This document shows positions 44,030 through 52,639 of a stretch of DNA of 64,000 nucleotides, one piece after another. Under the pieces are notes generated by a model, which ran no database searches, had not been told where the DNA came from, and worked only from the letters and a program-made list of their open reading frames with translations. Numbering within the stretch: the first letter of the stretch is position 1; each line of letters starts with the position of its first letter. Made by a program: the position numbers and the translations under genes. This stretch comes from Xanthomonas sp. DAR 34887 (GTDB lineage Bacteria > Pseudomonadota > Gammaproteobacteria > Xanthomonadales > Xanthomonadaceae), in contig NZ_CP162490.1 in the NCBI RefSeq assembly GCF_041245805.1, forward strand, positions 3,635,001 to 3,699,000, written 5' to 3'.

Positions 44030-46056
44030 CCCGCACGCTGCTGCTCACCGCGCTCGGCCTCGCCTGCACGTTCGCCGGCCACGCCGCGCGCGCCGCCACC
44101 GCGCCGCAATCGCTGGTGCTGATCGCCAACGGCGAGAACGTCGGCTACCTGAAGGCCACCGCCGACGGCGACACCTACGAGGTCGATTACCACGTCGACA
44201 ACAACGGCCGCGGTCCCAAACACCACGAGACGATCGTGCTCGGCGAGGATGCGTTGCCGCTGGCGTGGTCGATCGCCGGCACCTCGCTGATGGGCGGCAA
44301 GGTCGCCGAGCGTTATCAATGGCGCGACGGCATCGCCGAATGGAGCAGCCAGGCCGACAGCGGCCGCACCCCGCAGCCGCGCCCGGCGCTGTACATCGCC
44401 AACGACAGCAGCCCCTGGGCGATGTGGACCTACGCCAAGGCATTGCTGGCCGCGCCCGATCACGCCCTGAACGTGCTGCCCCGCGGCCGCATGCGGCTGG
44501 AGCTGGTCGGCACCCTGGCGCTGCAAGGCCAGGCCGGCGCGCCGCCGCTGCAGGCGCGGCTGCTGCGGCTGTCCGGCCTGGATCTGGAACCGCACTACCT
44601 GGCCGTCGATGCCGACGACGCCCTGCTGGCCGACATCGACGACGACGCCGTGGCGATCCGCGACGGCTACCAGGCGCAGGTGGCGACCATCGCCGATGCG
44701 GTGAAGGCGCAACAATTCGCGCACGCGCAGGCATTTCAGCGCCATCTCGCGCATCCGCTGACCCATGGCCTGTGGCTGCGCAATGTGCATGTGTTCGATC
44801 CGGTCAACGGACTGCGCAGCGACGCGGTGAACCTGCATGTCGCCGACGGCCACATCGTCTCGATGGACGCGCGCTGGCAGCCGGCGCCCGGCGACAGCGT
44901 CTACGACGGCAACGGCGGCACCGTGATTCCCGGCCTGCACGACATGCATTCGCACAGCACCCTGTCCTCCGGGCTGTGGTACCTCGCTGCGGGCGTCACC
45001 AACACCCGCGACATGGGCAACGACAACGCCTTCCTGCTCGATCTCAACGCGCGCATCGAACGCGGCGAGATCGCCGGCCCGCGCATCGTGCGCAACGGCT
45101 TCCTGGAAGGCCGCAGCCCGTATTCGGCGCGCAACGGCTTCGTCGTCGACACGCTGGACGACGCGCTGAAGGACGTCGCCTGGTACAAGGCCCACGGCTA
45201 CTGGCAGATCAAGATCTACAATTCGATGAACCCGGCCTGGGTGGCGCCGATCGCCGAACGCGCGCATGCGCTGGGCATGGGCGTCACCGGCCACATCCCG
45301 GCCTTCACCAACGCCGACGCGATGATCGCCGCCGGCTACGACGAGGTCACCCATATCAACCAGCTGATGCTCGGCTGGGTGCTGTCCCCCGTAGAAGACA
45401 CGCGCACGCCGTTGCGGCTGACCGCGATGCGGCGCGTCGCCGACCTGGATCTCGACGCGCCGCAGGTGCGGCACACGCTGGAGCTGATGCGCCAGCGCGA
45501 CATCGCCCTGGACACCACCGAGGTGATCGTGGAACGGCTGATGCTGAGCCGCGCCGGCAGCGTGCTGCCCGCCGATGCGCCGTACCTGTCGCACATGCCG
45601 ATCGCCTACCAGCGCTACCGCCAGCGCACCTTCGTTCCCGATCTCGACGCGCAGGCCGACGCGCAGTACCGCCGCGCACTGGACAAGACCCTGCAGCTGA
45701 TCGGCCGCCTGCACCGCCAGGGCACCGTGCTGCTGCCCGGCACCGACGACACCACCGGCTTCACCGTGCACCGCGAACTGGAACTGTACGTCGCCGCCGG
45801 GCTGACCCCGCAGCAGGCGCTGCGCGCCGCCACCTGGCAGAGCGAGCTGCATTTCGGGCGCACCGACCGACTCGGCAGCGTGCACCCGGGCAAGCAGGCC
45901 GATTTCGTGCTGCTGCCCGGCGATCCGACCACCGACATCGCCGCGATCCGCCGGCCCTCGCTGGTGGTGAAGGACCAGACCCTGTACCTGCCCGCCGACA
46001 TCTACCGCGCCCTGGGCGTGGAGCCGTTCGCGCCGGCCCCAAAGAAACTTCAATGA
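44026..46056 (+). CDS. Exported amidohydrolase with extra N-terminal domain
   Basis: A 676-residue protein with a signal peptide (1-24, ending ARAA). Residues about 25-250 form a beta-rich domain of unknown role (LVLIANGENVGYLKATADGD) found fused to some secreted amidohydrolases. The C-terminal metal-dependent amidohydrolase domain (about 260-640) has GLHDMHSHSTL (HxH), VTGHIPAF and VTHINQLML (metal His), and LPGTDDTTGF (metal Asp), as in the imidazolonepropionase/prolidase-like group. It would hydrolyse an amide or cyclic amide in the periplasm. Start and stop both overlap the neighbours by 4 bp. Confidence 0.9.
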   Translation: MTRTLLLTALGLACTFAGHAARAATAPQSLVLIANGENVGYLKATADGDTYEVDYHVDNNGRGPKHHETIVLGEDALPLAWSIAGTSLMGGKVAERYQWRDGIAEWSSQADSGRTPQPRPALYIANDSSPWAMWTYAKALLAAPDHALNVLPRGRMRLELVGTLALQGQAGAPPLQARLLRLSGLDLEPHYLAVDADDALLADIDDDAVAIRDGYQAQVATIADAVKAQQFAHAQAFQRHLAHPLTHGLWLRNVHVFDPVNGLRSDAVNLHVADGHIVSMDARWQPAPGDSVYDGNGGTVIPGLHDMHSHSTLSSGLWYLAAGVTNTRDMGNDNAFLLDLNARIERGEIAGPRIVRNGFLEGRSPYSARNGFVVDTLDDALKDVAWYKAHGYWQIKIYNSMNPAWVAPIAERAHALGMGVTGHIPAFTNADAMIAAGYDEVTHINQLMLGWVLSPVEDTRTPLRLTAMRRVADLDLDAPQVRHTLELMRQRDIALDTTEVIVERLMLSRAGSVLPADAPYLSHMPIAYQRYRQRTFVPDLDAQADAQYRRALDKTLQLIGRLHRQGTVLLPGTDDTTGFTVHRELELYVAAGLTPQQALRAATWQSELHFGRTDRLGSVHPGKQADFVLLPGDPTTDIAAIRRPSLVVKDQTLYLPADIYRALGVEPFAPAPKKLQ

Positions 46057-46580
46057 CCCCGATCCCCCATCCCATGCAGACCCCGCACGCCCAACCAACC
46101 GATACCGTGAGCGCGCGCCTGCGTGCGCTCGGCATGACCTTGCCGCCACCGCTGCGCGTGCCAGACGGGGTGGTCCTGCCGTTCGCGCCGGTGCACGTGA
46201 TCGGCACCCGCGTGTTGATCTCCGGCCACGGCCCGCAACACGCCGACGGCAGCATGGCCGGCGGCGTCGGCCGCGTCGGCGACGAACTGGACGAAGCCCA
46301 GGGTTACGCCGCCGCACGCGCCACCGCCCTGTCGATGCTGGCCAGCCTGGAACGCAGCCTGGGCAGCCTGGAGCGGATCAAGCGCTGGGTGCGCGTGTTC
46401 GGCATGGTCCGCTGCGCGCCCGGCTTCCAGCGCCTGCCGAACGTGATCAACGGCTGCTCGGACCTGCTGCTGGCGCTATGGGGGCCGGAACTGGGCCAAC
46501 ATGCACGCAGCGCGGTCGGCATGGCCGAGCTTCCGTTCGGCATCCCGGTCGAGATCGAAGCCGAAGCCGAACTGCACTGA
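46053..46580 (+). CDS. RidA-family (YjgF/Atu1372-type) protein, cytosolic
   Basis: A 175-residue protein of the longer Atu1372-like RidA subgroup: FAPVHVIGTRVLISGHGPQH, then a central YAAARATALSMLASLERSLG and the C-terminal GMAELPFGIPVEIEAEAEL. No signal peptide is visible, so it is probably cytosolic. RidA proteins hydrolyse reactive enamine/imine intermediates released by PLP enzymes. The conserved catalytic Arg of canonical RidA is not evident at the usual site, which is common in this subgroup. It overlaps the amidohydrolase stop by 4 bp (ATGA). Confidence 0.88.
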   Translation: MTPIPHPMQTPHAQPTDTVSARLRALGMTLPPPLRVPDGVVLPFAPVHVIGTRVLISGHGPQHADGSMAGGVGRVGDELDEAQGYAAARATALSMLASLERSLGSLERIKRWVRVFGMVRCAPGFQRLPNVINGCSDLLLALWGPELGQHARSAVGMAELPFGIPVEIEAEAELH

Positions 46581-46603
46581 CCCTCGCCCGCCGGAACGCC
46601 ACC

Positions 46604-47881
46604 ATGGACACGCGCTCGCCCCGATTCGATCCCACCCGCAGGCACTTGCTGGCGGCCGCAGGCGCGCTGCCGCTGTCCGCCGCGCTGTCCTGCCTCGCCG
46701 CCGCCACCAATGCCACCACCGCCGCCGCATCCACGCCCGCACGCGGCCTGCAAGGACTCGACCAGGCCTTCGAGATCGCTGGCTGCTATCTCAACGGCGC
46801 CTACATGCATCCGGTCAGCCGCGCGGCGGCGCAGGCGCAACGCGGCTTCCTCGATGCGCGGCTGATGAACGCCGGCGCCGACAAGGTCGACATGGGCGGC
46901 GACCGCGAGCGCGCGATGGCCGCGCTGGGCCGGCTGCTGCACGCCGACCGCGACGAACTGGCGTGGATTCCCAGCACCATGTTCGGCGAGAACCTGGTGT
47001 TGAACGGCCTCGGCATCCCGCACAGCCGCCAGCGCGTGGTCACCGACGCCTACCACTTCAACGGCTCGCTGTTCATGTACATGGAACTGGCCAAGCGCGG
47101 CCTCGACGTGCAGGTGGTGCGCCCGCACGACAACCGCATCCGCCTGGAGGATCTGGACAAGGCGATCACCCCGGGCACGCGCCTGGTCGCGCTGACCCTG
47201 GTGTCCAGCGTCAACGGCTTCCAGCACGACCTCAAGGCGGTCTGCGACCTCGCCCACAGCCGCGGCGCGCTGGTCTACGCCGACCTGATCCAGGCCGCCG
47301 GCAACACCTCGATCGACCTGCACGGCAGCGGCGTGGATTTCGCCGCCAGCTCCACCTACAAGTGGCTGATGGGCGACTTCGGCCTGGGCGTGATGTACGC
47401 GCGTCGCGCCAGCCAGGACGCCTTGCGGCAGATCGTCTGGGGCTACCGCCAGGAAGGCGATACCGTCTCGCACATCCTGCCGTTCGACCCGCCCGGCGAG
47501 CCGCCGCTGCAGACGCAGGCGATCGGCGGCCTGGCCGGCAAAATCGAGGTCGGCACGCTCAACAACTCCGCTGCGGCCGCGCTGGCGACCTCGCTGGAAC
47601 TGATCGAGCGCATCGGCGTGGAAACCATTCGCCAATGGCGGCAACCGCTGCTGGCGCGCCTACACGAGGCGATCCCGCGGCTGGGCTTCGACGCGATGAC
47701 GCCGCCGGATTCCAGCTCCGCGCTGGTGTCCTTCGCCCAGCGCGACGTGGGCAAGCGGCTCGCACCGAAGCTGAAGGCCGCCGGCGTCGACGTCACCCTG
47801 TACCGCAACTATTTCCGCGTCTCGCCGTCGTTCTACAACGGCAGCGACGATGTCGAGCGCCTGATCGAGGCCCTGTCATGA
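46604..47881 (+). CDS. Tat-exported class V aminotransferase-fold PLP enzyme (isopenicillin-N epimerase-like)
   Basis: A 425-residue protein with a twin-arginine signal (DPTRRHLLAAAGALPLSAAL), so it is exported folded with its cofactor. The class V fold is clear: VYADLIQAAG (Asp227 contacting the PLP ring) and SSTYKWLMGDFGLG (Lys253, the Schiff-base lysine). Proteins of this branch are often labelled isopenicillin-N epimerase or cysteine desulfurase-like, but the reaction could equally be racemisation, deamination or beta-elimination on a peptide or amino acid. A periplasmic PLP enzyme is unusual. It overlaps the exported RidA gene by 4 bp, and the two are likely to act together. Confidence 0.87.
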   Translation: MDTRSPRFDPTRRHLLAAAGALPLSAALSCLAAATNATTAAASTPARGLQGLDQAFEIAGCYLNGAYMHPVSRAAAQAQRGFLDARLMNAGADKVDMGGDRERAMAALGRLLHADRDELAWIPSTMFGENLVLNGLGIPHSRQRVVTDAYHFNGSLFMYMELAKRGLDVQVVRPHDNRIRLEDLDKAITPGTRLVALTLVSSVNGFQHDLKAVCDLAHSRGALVYADLIQAAGNTSIDLHGSGVDFAASSTYKWLMGDFGLGVMYARRASQDALRQIVWGYRQEGDTVSHILPFDPPGEPPLQTQAIGGLAGKIEVGTLNNSAAAALATSLELIERIGVETIRQWRQPLLARLHEAIPRLGFDAMTPPDSSSALVSFAQRDVGKRLAPKLKAAGVDVTLYRNYFRVSPSFYNGSDDVERLIEALS

Positions 47882-48318
47882 CGCGACTCCCGTTGCTGCT
47901 GTGCGCGCTGCTGCCGTGGACCGCCCAGGCCGCGCCGGCATCGCTGCAGCACTATGGCGCCGCGCCCGGCGCGCCGTTCTCGGCCGCGGTGCGTGCCGGC
48001 GACACGCTCTACGTGTCCGGCCAGATCGGCAGCGCCGCGCAGGGCGGCTTGCCCGAGGATTTCGCGGCCCAGGCCAACTACGCGCTGGACAACGTCGCCA
48101 GCGCCCTGACCCTGGCCGGCGCCGGCATGGACGACATCGCCAAGTGCACGGTGATGTTGACCGACATGAGCCAATGGCCCGCGTTCAACGCCCTGTACGT
48201 ACGCCGTTTCAAACCCGGCCACCTACCCGCACGCAGCGCCATCGGCGCCAAGGCGCTGGCGCTGGGCGCCAAGGTGGAAATCGAATGCATCGCCTACCTG
48301 CCCCAGGCCACACCATGA
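47878..48318 (+). CDS. RidA-family protein with signal peptide (periplasmic)
   Basis: A 146-residue RidA: a signal peptide (about 1-18, ending AQAA) and then the standard fold with GDTLYVSGQIGSAAQGG, NALYVRRFKPGHLPARSAIG (with the catalytic Arg in PARSA) and KVEIECIAY (Glu). This is the canonical catalytic RidA, placed in the periplasm beside a Tat-exported PLP enzyme whose gene it overlaps. It would hydrolyse enamines or imines made outside the cytoplasm. Its start overlaps the aminotransferase stop (ATGA). Confidence 0.9.
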   Translation: MTRLPLLLCALLPWTAQAAPASLQHYGAAPGAPFSAAVRAGDTLYVSGQIGSAAQGGLPEDFAAQANYALDNVASALTLAGAGMDDIAKCTVMLTDMSQWPAFNALYVRRFKPGHLPARSAIGAKALALGAKVEIECIAYLPQATP

Positions 48319-50018
48319 CCGCATGCATCTCCCGCTGGCTCCCTCTCGCCCTGTTGCTGCTGCCGGCCTGCGCCGCGCTCGCCGCCGAGCCGCCCAACGC
48401 TCCCGTACCGCTGGATGTGGTGCTGACGCCCAAGGCCAACGCCGGCCAGATCGGCGCGCTGCAGGTGCACCTGCACCTGCCGGCGCCCAAGGTCGCCGCC
48501 GGCGCGCCGCTGCTGCGCATGCCGGTGGAACTGGTGTCCACGCCCACGGCTGCCTACAGCGCCGAGCAGATCCAGGTGCGCGACGCGCGCGGCGCCCTGC
48601 CGCTGCGCGCCAGCGACGAAGCGCCGGACCCGTCCGGCAAGTACCGCAACTACCTGGCCACCCGCGCCAGCGTCGGCGATGTCGATGTCGACTACGCCAC
48701 GCCGCCGCGCGCGGTCGATGCCGACACCCGCAACGGCCCGCTGTTCGACCTGCGCGCGCAGGACGGCGGCCTGATGGGCGCCGGCGTCTACTTCATGGCC
48801 TTGCCACCGGGCGAAGCCCCGCGCCAGATCCACCTGCGCTGGGACCTGAGCGCGCTGCCGGCCGGCGCGCGCGGCGTGTGGAGCGTCGGCGAAGGCGAGC
48901 AGCGCACCACCGCGCCGACCGACCTGCTGCGCTTCTCCTACTACGCCGTCGGCAAGATGCAGCGGCTGCCGGCAAACGACGACGACGTCTTCCACTTCTA
49001 CTGGATGGACACCCCGCCGTTCGACGCGCCGCTACTGGCCCAACAGACCGGCCAGCTGTACCGCTACATGGCGCGCTTCTTCGGCGACGACGGCTCGGCC
49101 TATCGCGCCTTCGCCCGCCGCAATCCATACCCGGCCGGCGGCGGCACCGGCCTGGCGCACTCCTTCATGTTCGGCTACGGGCCGCAGGGCCAGACCATCG
49201 CCGAAGGCCCGCAAGCACTGCTGGCGCACGAGATGGCGCACACCTGGCCCAAGCTCGACGGCGAAGAACACGCGCTCACCGCCTGGTACACCGAAGGCAC
49301 CGCCGAGTTCTACTCGCTGCTGCTGTCGCTGCGCGCCGGCGTGTTCGGCCAGGACGCCTTCCTGCAAGCGATCAACCACCGCGCCGACGGCTACTACGAC
49401 AACCCGTTCCGCGCCCTGGACAACCGCGCCGCCGGCGAACGCTTCTGGAAGGACGCGCGCGCCCAGCGCGTGCCGTACGGCCGCGGCTTCATGTACCTGG
49501 TGAGCGTCGATGCGCAGCTGCGCCAGCATGGCAAGCAAGCGCATTCGGTGGACGACCTTGTGCTGGAAGTGCTGAAGCGCCAACGCGCCGGCGAAACCGT
49601 CGGCGTGCCCGAATGGCGCGCGATGGTGGTGCGCGAACTCGGCGCCGGTGCCGGCAGCGACTTCGACGCGATGGTCGCCGGCAAACTGATCGTGCCGGCC
49701 GCGCCGGCGTTCGGCTGCTACCGCGTCGTATCGGCGCCGCACCAGCCGTTCGAACTCGGCTTCGATCGCATGCGCATGGGCGTGGTCAAGAACCTGCTGC
49801 CCGACTCTGCCGCCGCCCGTGCCGGCGTGCAGGAAAACGACCGCATCGTTGACTACACCCCGCTGGAACGGGCGATGGCCGACGAACACACGCGCATGCA
49901 ACTGAAACTGGAGCGCGACGGCAAACCGCTGCAGGTGGACTACCTGCCGCGCAGCGCGCGCGTGGACGCCTGGCGCTTCGCCGTCGATCCGGCGCTGGCC
50001 GCCCGCTGTTCGCCCTGA
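48315..50018 (+). CDS. Exported gluzincin (M61-like) metallopeptidase A with C-terminal PDZ-like domain
   Basis: A 567-residue exported protein (signal 1-24, ending ALAA). The zinc site HEMAH (about 305-309) is preceded by the helix GPQALLAHEMAHTWP and followed by WYTEGTAEFY (E327 as third ligand, gluzincin pattern). A C-terminal PDZ-like segment reads RMGVVKNLLPDSAAARAGVQ. The N-terminal beta domain is only distantly M61-like. It probably cleaves peptides or aminoacyl groups in the periplasm. Its start overlaps the ridA stop and its paralogue B follows 25 bp downstream. Confidence 0.87.
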   Translation: MTACISRWLPLALLLLPACAALAAEPPNAPVPLDVVLTPKANAGQIGALQVHLHLPAPKVAAGAPLLRMPVELVSTPTAAYSAEQIQVRDARGALPLRASDEAPDPSGKYRNYLATRASVGDVDVDYATPPRAVDADTRNGPLFDLRAQDGGLMGAGVYFMALPPGEAPRQIHLRWDLSALPAGARGVWSVGEGEQRTTAPTDLLRFSYYAVGKMQRLPANDDDVFHFYWMDTPPFDAPLLAQQTGQLYRYMARFFGDDGSAYRAFARRNPYPAGGGTGLAHSFMFGYGPQGQTIAEGPQALLAHEMAHTWPKLDGEEHALTAWYTEGTAEFYSLLLSLRAGVFGQDAFLQAINHRADGYYDNPFRALDNRAAGERFWKDARAQRVPYGRGFMYLVSVDAQLRQHGKQAHSVDDLVLEVLKRQRAGETVGVPEWRAMVVRELGAGAGSDFDAMVAGKLIVPAAPAFGCYRVVSAPHQPFELGFDRMRMGVVKNLLPDSAAARAGVQENDRIVDYTPLERAMADEHTRMQLKLERDGKPLQVDYLPRSARVDAWRFAVDPALAARCSP

Positions 50019-50043
50019 TTCCCACCTGCCGCGACCCTTGCCG

Positions 50044-51783
50044 ATGAAAATGCCACGCCAACGCTGCCTGTTCCTTGCCCTCGCCGCGGCCGCGTCTCCG
50101 GCCCTGGCCGCGACCGATGCGCCGTACGCGATCACCATCCACGCGCAGGCCAGTACCACCGATGGCAGGATCGAGGCGCTGCTGGTGGACGAAGCGATCC
50201 CGCTGCCGGCCACCCCGGCCGGCACCACCGTGCTGGCGATGCCGCACGTGACCAGCAACGTGCCCACCATCGCCGCCAGCGTCGGCGAACTGCCCGCGCG
50301 CGACGACGGCGGCGCCGTGCAACTGCGCTATCGCGACCACAGCGAAGGCCCGGCCCGGAAGCGCGAGTGGTACGCCGACCGCGCTGTCGCCGGCACCCTG
50401 CGCTTTTCCTACCGCGCGGCGATGACGGAAGCCCTGGCCGCGCGCGGCGCTGCGCCGCCGATCGAACTGCGCAGCGAGGAAGCCGCCTTCTCCGGCGCCG
50501 GCGCCACCTTCCTGCTGCATCCGCCCAGCGGCCGGCACGACATCGCGCTGCACTGGGACCTGAGCGCGCTGGGCGCGAGTGCGCAGGCCGTGAGCAGCCT
50601 GCAGGACCGCAACGCCCACGACGTGGACATGGAAGCGCTGGACAGCAGCTACTTCATGGCCGGCAAGATCGGCCTCTACCCGCAGGCGCCCGACGCCACC
50701 GGCTTCTTTTCCGCCTGGCAGGGCACCACCCCGTTCGACGCGGCAAAACTGCTGGCGTGGACCCAACACTTGCGCCAGCACTACCAGGCCTTCTTCGCCG
50801 TACCGGCCACGCCCTACGGCGTCTTCCTGCGCCGCAACCGGGTCAATCCCGGCGGCGGCATGGGCATGTACAACTCCTTCATCGTCACCTACGACGACGA
50901 CCGCGGCAACGATCCGGAACAACTGGAACTGACCCTCGCCCACGAGATGTTCCACACCTTCCAGCCGCACATGAACTCCCAGTACGACGGCGAAAGCCTC
51001 AACGAAGCCTGGTTCAACGAAGGCATGGCGGTGTTCTACCAGGCGCGCCTGCCGTTCCGCTACGGCATGATCGATGCCGACGCGTTCCTGAAGGATCTGA
51101 ACTTCACCGCCGCGCGCTACTACACCAACCTACTCGGCAACGCCCCCAACCGCGATGTGGCCGCGAAGTTCTGGCAGGACACCCGCATCCGCACTCTGCC
51201 CTACGACCGCGGCTTCCTGTACTTCGTCACCGTGGACGACGCGATGCGCAAGGCCAGCGGCGGCCGCAAGTCGCTGGACGATCTGATGCTGGACATGCTG
51301 CATCGGCAGCAACGCAACAAACAGCTCGGCATCGCCGACTGGGAAGCGGTGCTGCGCGACGCCCTTGGCGAAGACGCGGTCCGCCAGCTGCACGCCATGC
51401 TCGACGGCGCCGCACCACTACCGGCCAGCGACGCCTTCGGCCCCTGCTTCGAACGCGTCTCGCAACCGATGCGCCGCTACGAACTCGGCTTCGCCCCCGC
51501 GGTGCTGACCGAATCCCCACGCATCGTCCGCGACCTGATCCCCGGTTCGGCCGCGGCCAAGGCGGGCGTGCAAAATGGCGACGAGATCATCCGCCCGGTC
51601 GGCCAGGACCAGTTGCAGGGCGAACAGGACGGCATCCTCACTTTGCAGTTGAAGCGCGACGGCAAGCCGTTGACGGTCTCATACAAGCCGCGTGGTGAGA
51701 CCGTGGCAACGTGGCAATGGAGGCGCAAGCAGGGCGTTGCGGAGCCCACGTGCTCGCTGCCTGCCACCACCCAGGCGCAATGA
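50044..51783 (+). CDS. Exported gluzincin (M61-like) metallopeptidase B with C-terminal PDZ-like domain
   Basis: A 579-residue paralogue of peptidase A (signal 1-23, ending LAA). It has LTLAHEMFHTFQPHM (H300-E301-H304) and AWFNEGMAVFYQ (third ligand E325 region), and a PDZ-like RIVRDLIPGSAAAKAGVQNG near the C-terminus. The ATG at 50044 is preferred to an in-frame TTG at 50038. It is the last gene of the operon. A 93-bp relic of a third, related copy is found at 52408-52500. Confidence 0.88.
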   Translation: MKMPRQRCLFLALAAAASPALAATDAPYAITIHAQASTTDGRIEALLVDEAIPLPATPAGTTVLAMPHVTSNVPTIAASVGELPARDDGGAVQLRYRDHSEGPARKREWYADRAVAGTLRFSYRAAMTEALAARGAAPPIELRSEEAAFSGAGATFLLHPPSGRHDIALHWDLSALGASAQAVSSLQDRNAHDVDMEALDSSYFMAGKIGLYPQAPDATGFFSAWQGTTPFDAAKLLAWTQHLRQHYQAFFAVPATPYGVFLRRNRVNPGGGMGMYNSFIVTYDDDRGNDPEQLELTLAHEMFHTFQPHMNSQYDGESLNEAWFNEGMAVFYQARLPFRYGMIDADAFLKDLNFTAARYYTNLLGNAPNRDVAAKFWQDTRIRTLPYDRGFLYFVTVDDAMRKASGGRKSLDDLMLDMLHRQQRNKQLGIADWEAVLRDALGEDAVRQLHAMLDGAAPLPASDAFGPCFERVSQPMRRYELGFAPAVLTESPRIVRDLIPGSAAAKAGVQNGDEIIRPVGQDQLQGEQDGILTLQLKRDGKPLTVSYKPRGETVATWQWRRKQGVAEPTCSLPATTQAQ

Positions 51784-51853
51784 TCAATAGACGGTGGAAC
51801 CGGAGCACATCTCTGCCTAGACTGCCGCCATAGGGCATGAAGATGGAATTTCC

Positions 51854-52315
51854 ATGACAGTCGGAACCTACACGAAACGAACAGTCGGTGCACTTGCACG
51901 CCTGACTGTCGCGATGTGTTCTGGGTTGGTCGCGTGCGCGACCCACCAATCCAAGATTGTGGAGGAGCTCTCCAACCGCAGCCGAATTCCCCAAACAGAA
52001 CTGCAGCAGCTACTGAGCGACTGTGATCGAACACAGCTCAGCATGAACATCTGCGCTTTTCGAAATTTCGTTGCGTCAGACCTCGACCTCGAGGCTGCAG
52101 TCAAGGCGAAGCGGGAATCCCTGCCGCACTGCCGAGCCAAGATAGATAGTGCTCAAGCCGCTTGGGAAGCGGAGCTTGAAAAAGCATGCAACGAAGAAAC
52201 GGAGGCAGAAGAAGGGGGCTCGATGCGCCCCATGCTTATCAGCGCTTGCAAAACTTCAGCCACCAGAGCACGAATAGCATTTGTGAAAAAGATGAAATCG
52301 TGCCCCCGAGGGTAA
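51854..52315 (+). CDS. Small lipoprotein of the LprI/DUF1311 type
   Basis: A 153-residue protein with a short signal ending GLVAC (lipobox). The body has Cys residues and the pattern of the DUF1311/LprI family (LSDCDRTQLSMNICAFRNF..., ...ISACKTSATRARIAFV), whose best-studied member inhibits lysozyme. Its codon use is clearly richer in A/T than all the genes to its left, suggesting transfer. Function here is not certain; a lysozyme inhibitor or a periplasmic helper are both possible. It stands alone, 70 bp after the operon end. Confidence 0.7.
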   Translation: MTVGTYTKRTVGALARLTVAMCSGLVACATHQSKIVEELSNRSRIPQTELQQLLSDCDRTQLSMNICAFRNFVASDLDLEAAVKAKRESLPHCRAKIDSAQAAWEAELEKACNEETEAEEGGSMRPMLISACKTSATRARIAFVKKMKSCPRG

Positions 52316-52407
52316 TAAAGCAAATACTAGCCCTAACACTGATATAGATACCAGGTCGTCGGCACCCTAACCACCGCAAATTGCAGAGAGAAGGCGCTGT
52401 CAGCAAC

Positions 52408-52500
52408 CTCGGCGAAGACGCGGCCCGCCAACTGCACTCCATGCTCGACGGCGCACCGCTGGTAGCACATCGCGTCCGGGCGGATCGTCTCCCGGACTAA
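52408..52500 (+). pseudogene. Relic of a third gluzincin peptidase gene
   Basis: In frame this reads LGEDAARQLHSMLDGA and continues to a TAA at 52498. The first 47 bases match 51364-51410 in peptidase B (LGEDAVRQLHAMLDGA) with 4 changes, one per few codons. The copy begins abruptly after A/T-rich sequence and diverges after the shared stretch. The 324-bp gap 52316-52639 holds this relic; the rest is non-coding, with a small hairpin (CGGCCTTCGGCCG, about 52523-52535). Confidence 0.75.
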
Positions 52501-52639
52501 GCTCGAAAGCGCAAGAAGCACGGCCTTCGGCCGCCATCGCTGGAAGCTCTCAAGGCCGAACGTATCCAGACCTCGCAGGGCTGGCGACTCGCGCCGCGGT
52601 TAGTGCTGAGCGAGGGGCCGCGGTGGATTTTTCCGTGAG

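Noticed and set aside
46604..47881. Assigning the PLP enzyme as a true isopenicillin-N epimerase in a beta-lactam pathway
   Set aside because: No other beta-lactam biosynthesis gene is present; the name only reflects the family branch.
48315..51783. Calling the two gluzincin genes standard M61 glycyl aminopeptidases
   Set aside because: They have the HExxH site, third ligand and PDZ-like end, but the N-terminal domain is only weakly similar to the clear M61 protein at 27381-29270, so a looser name is used.
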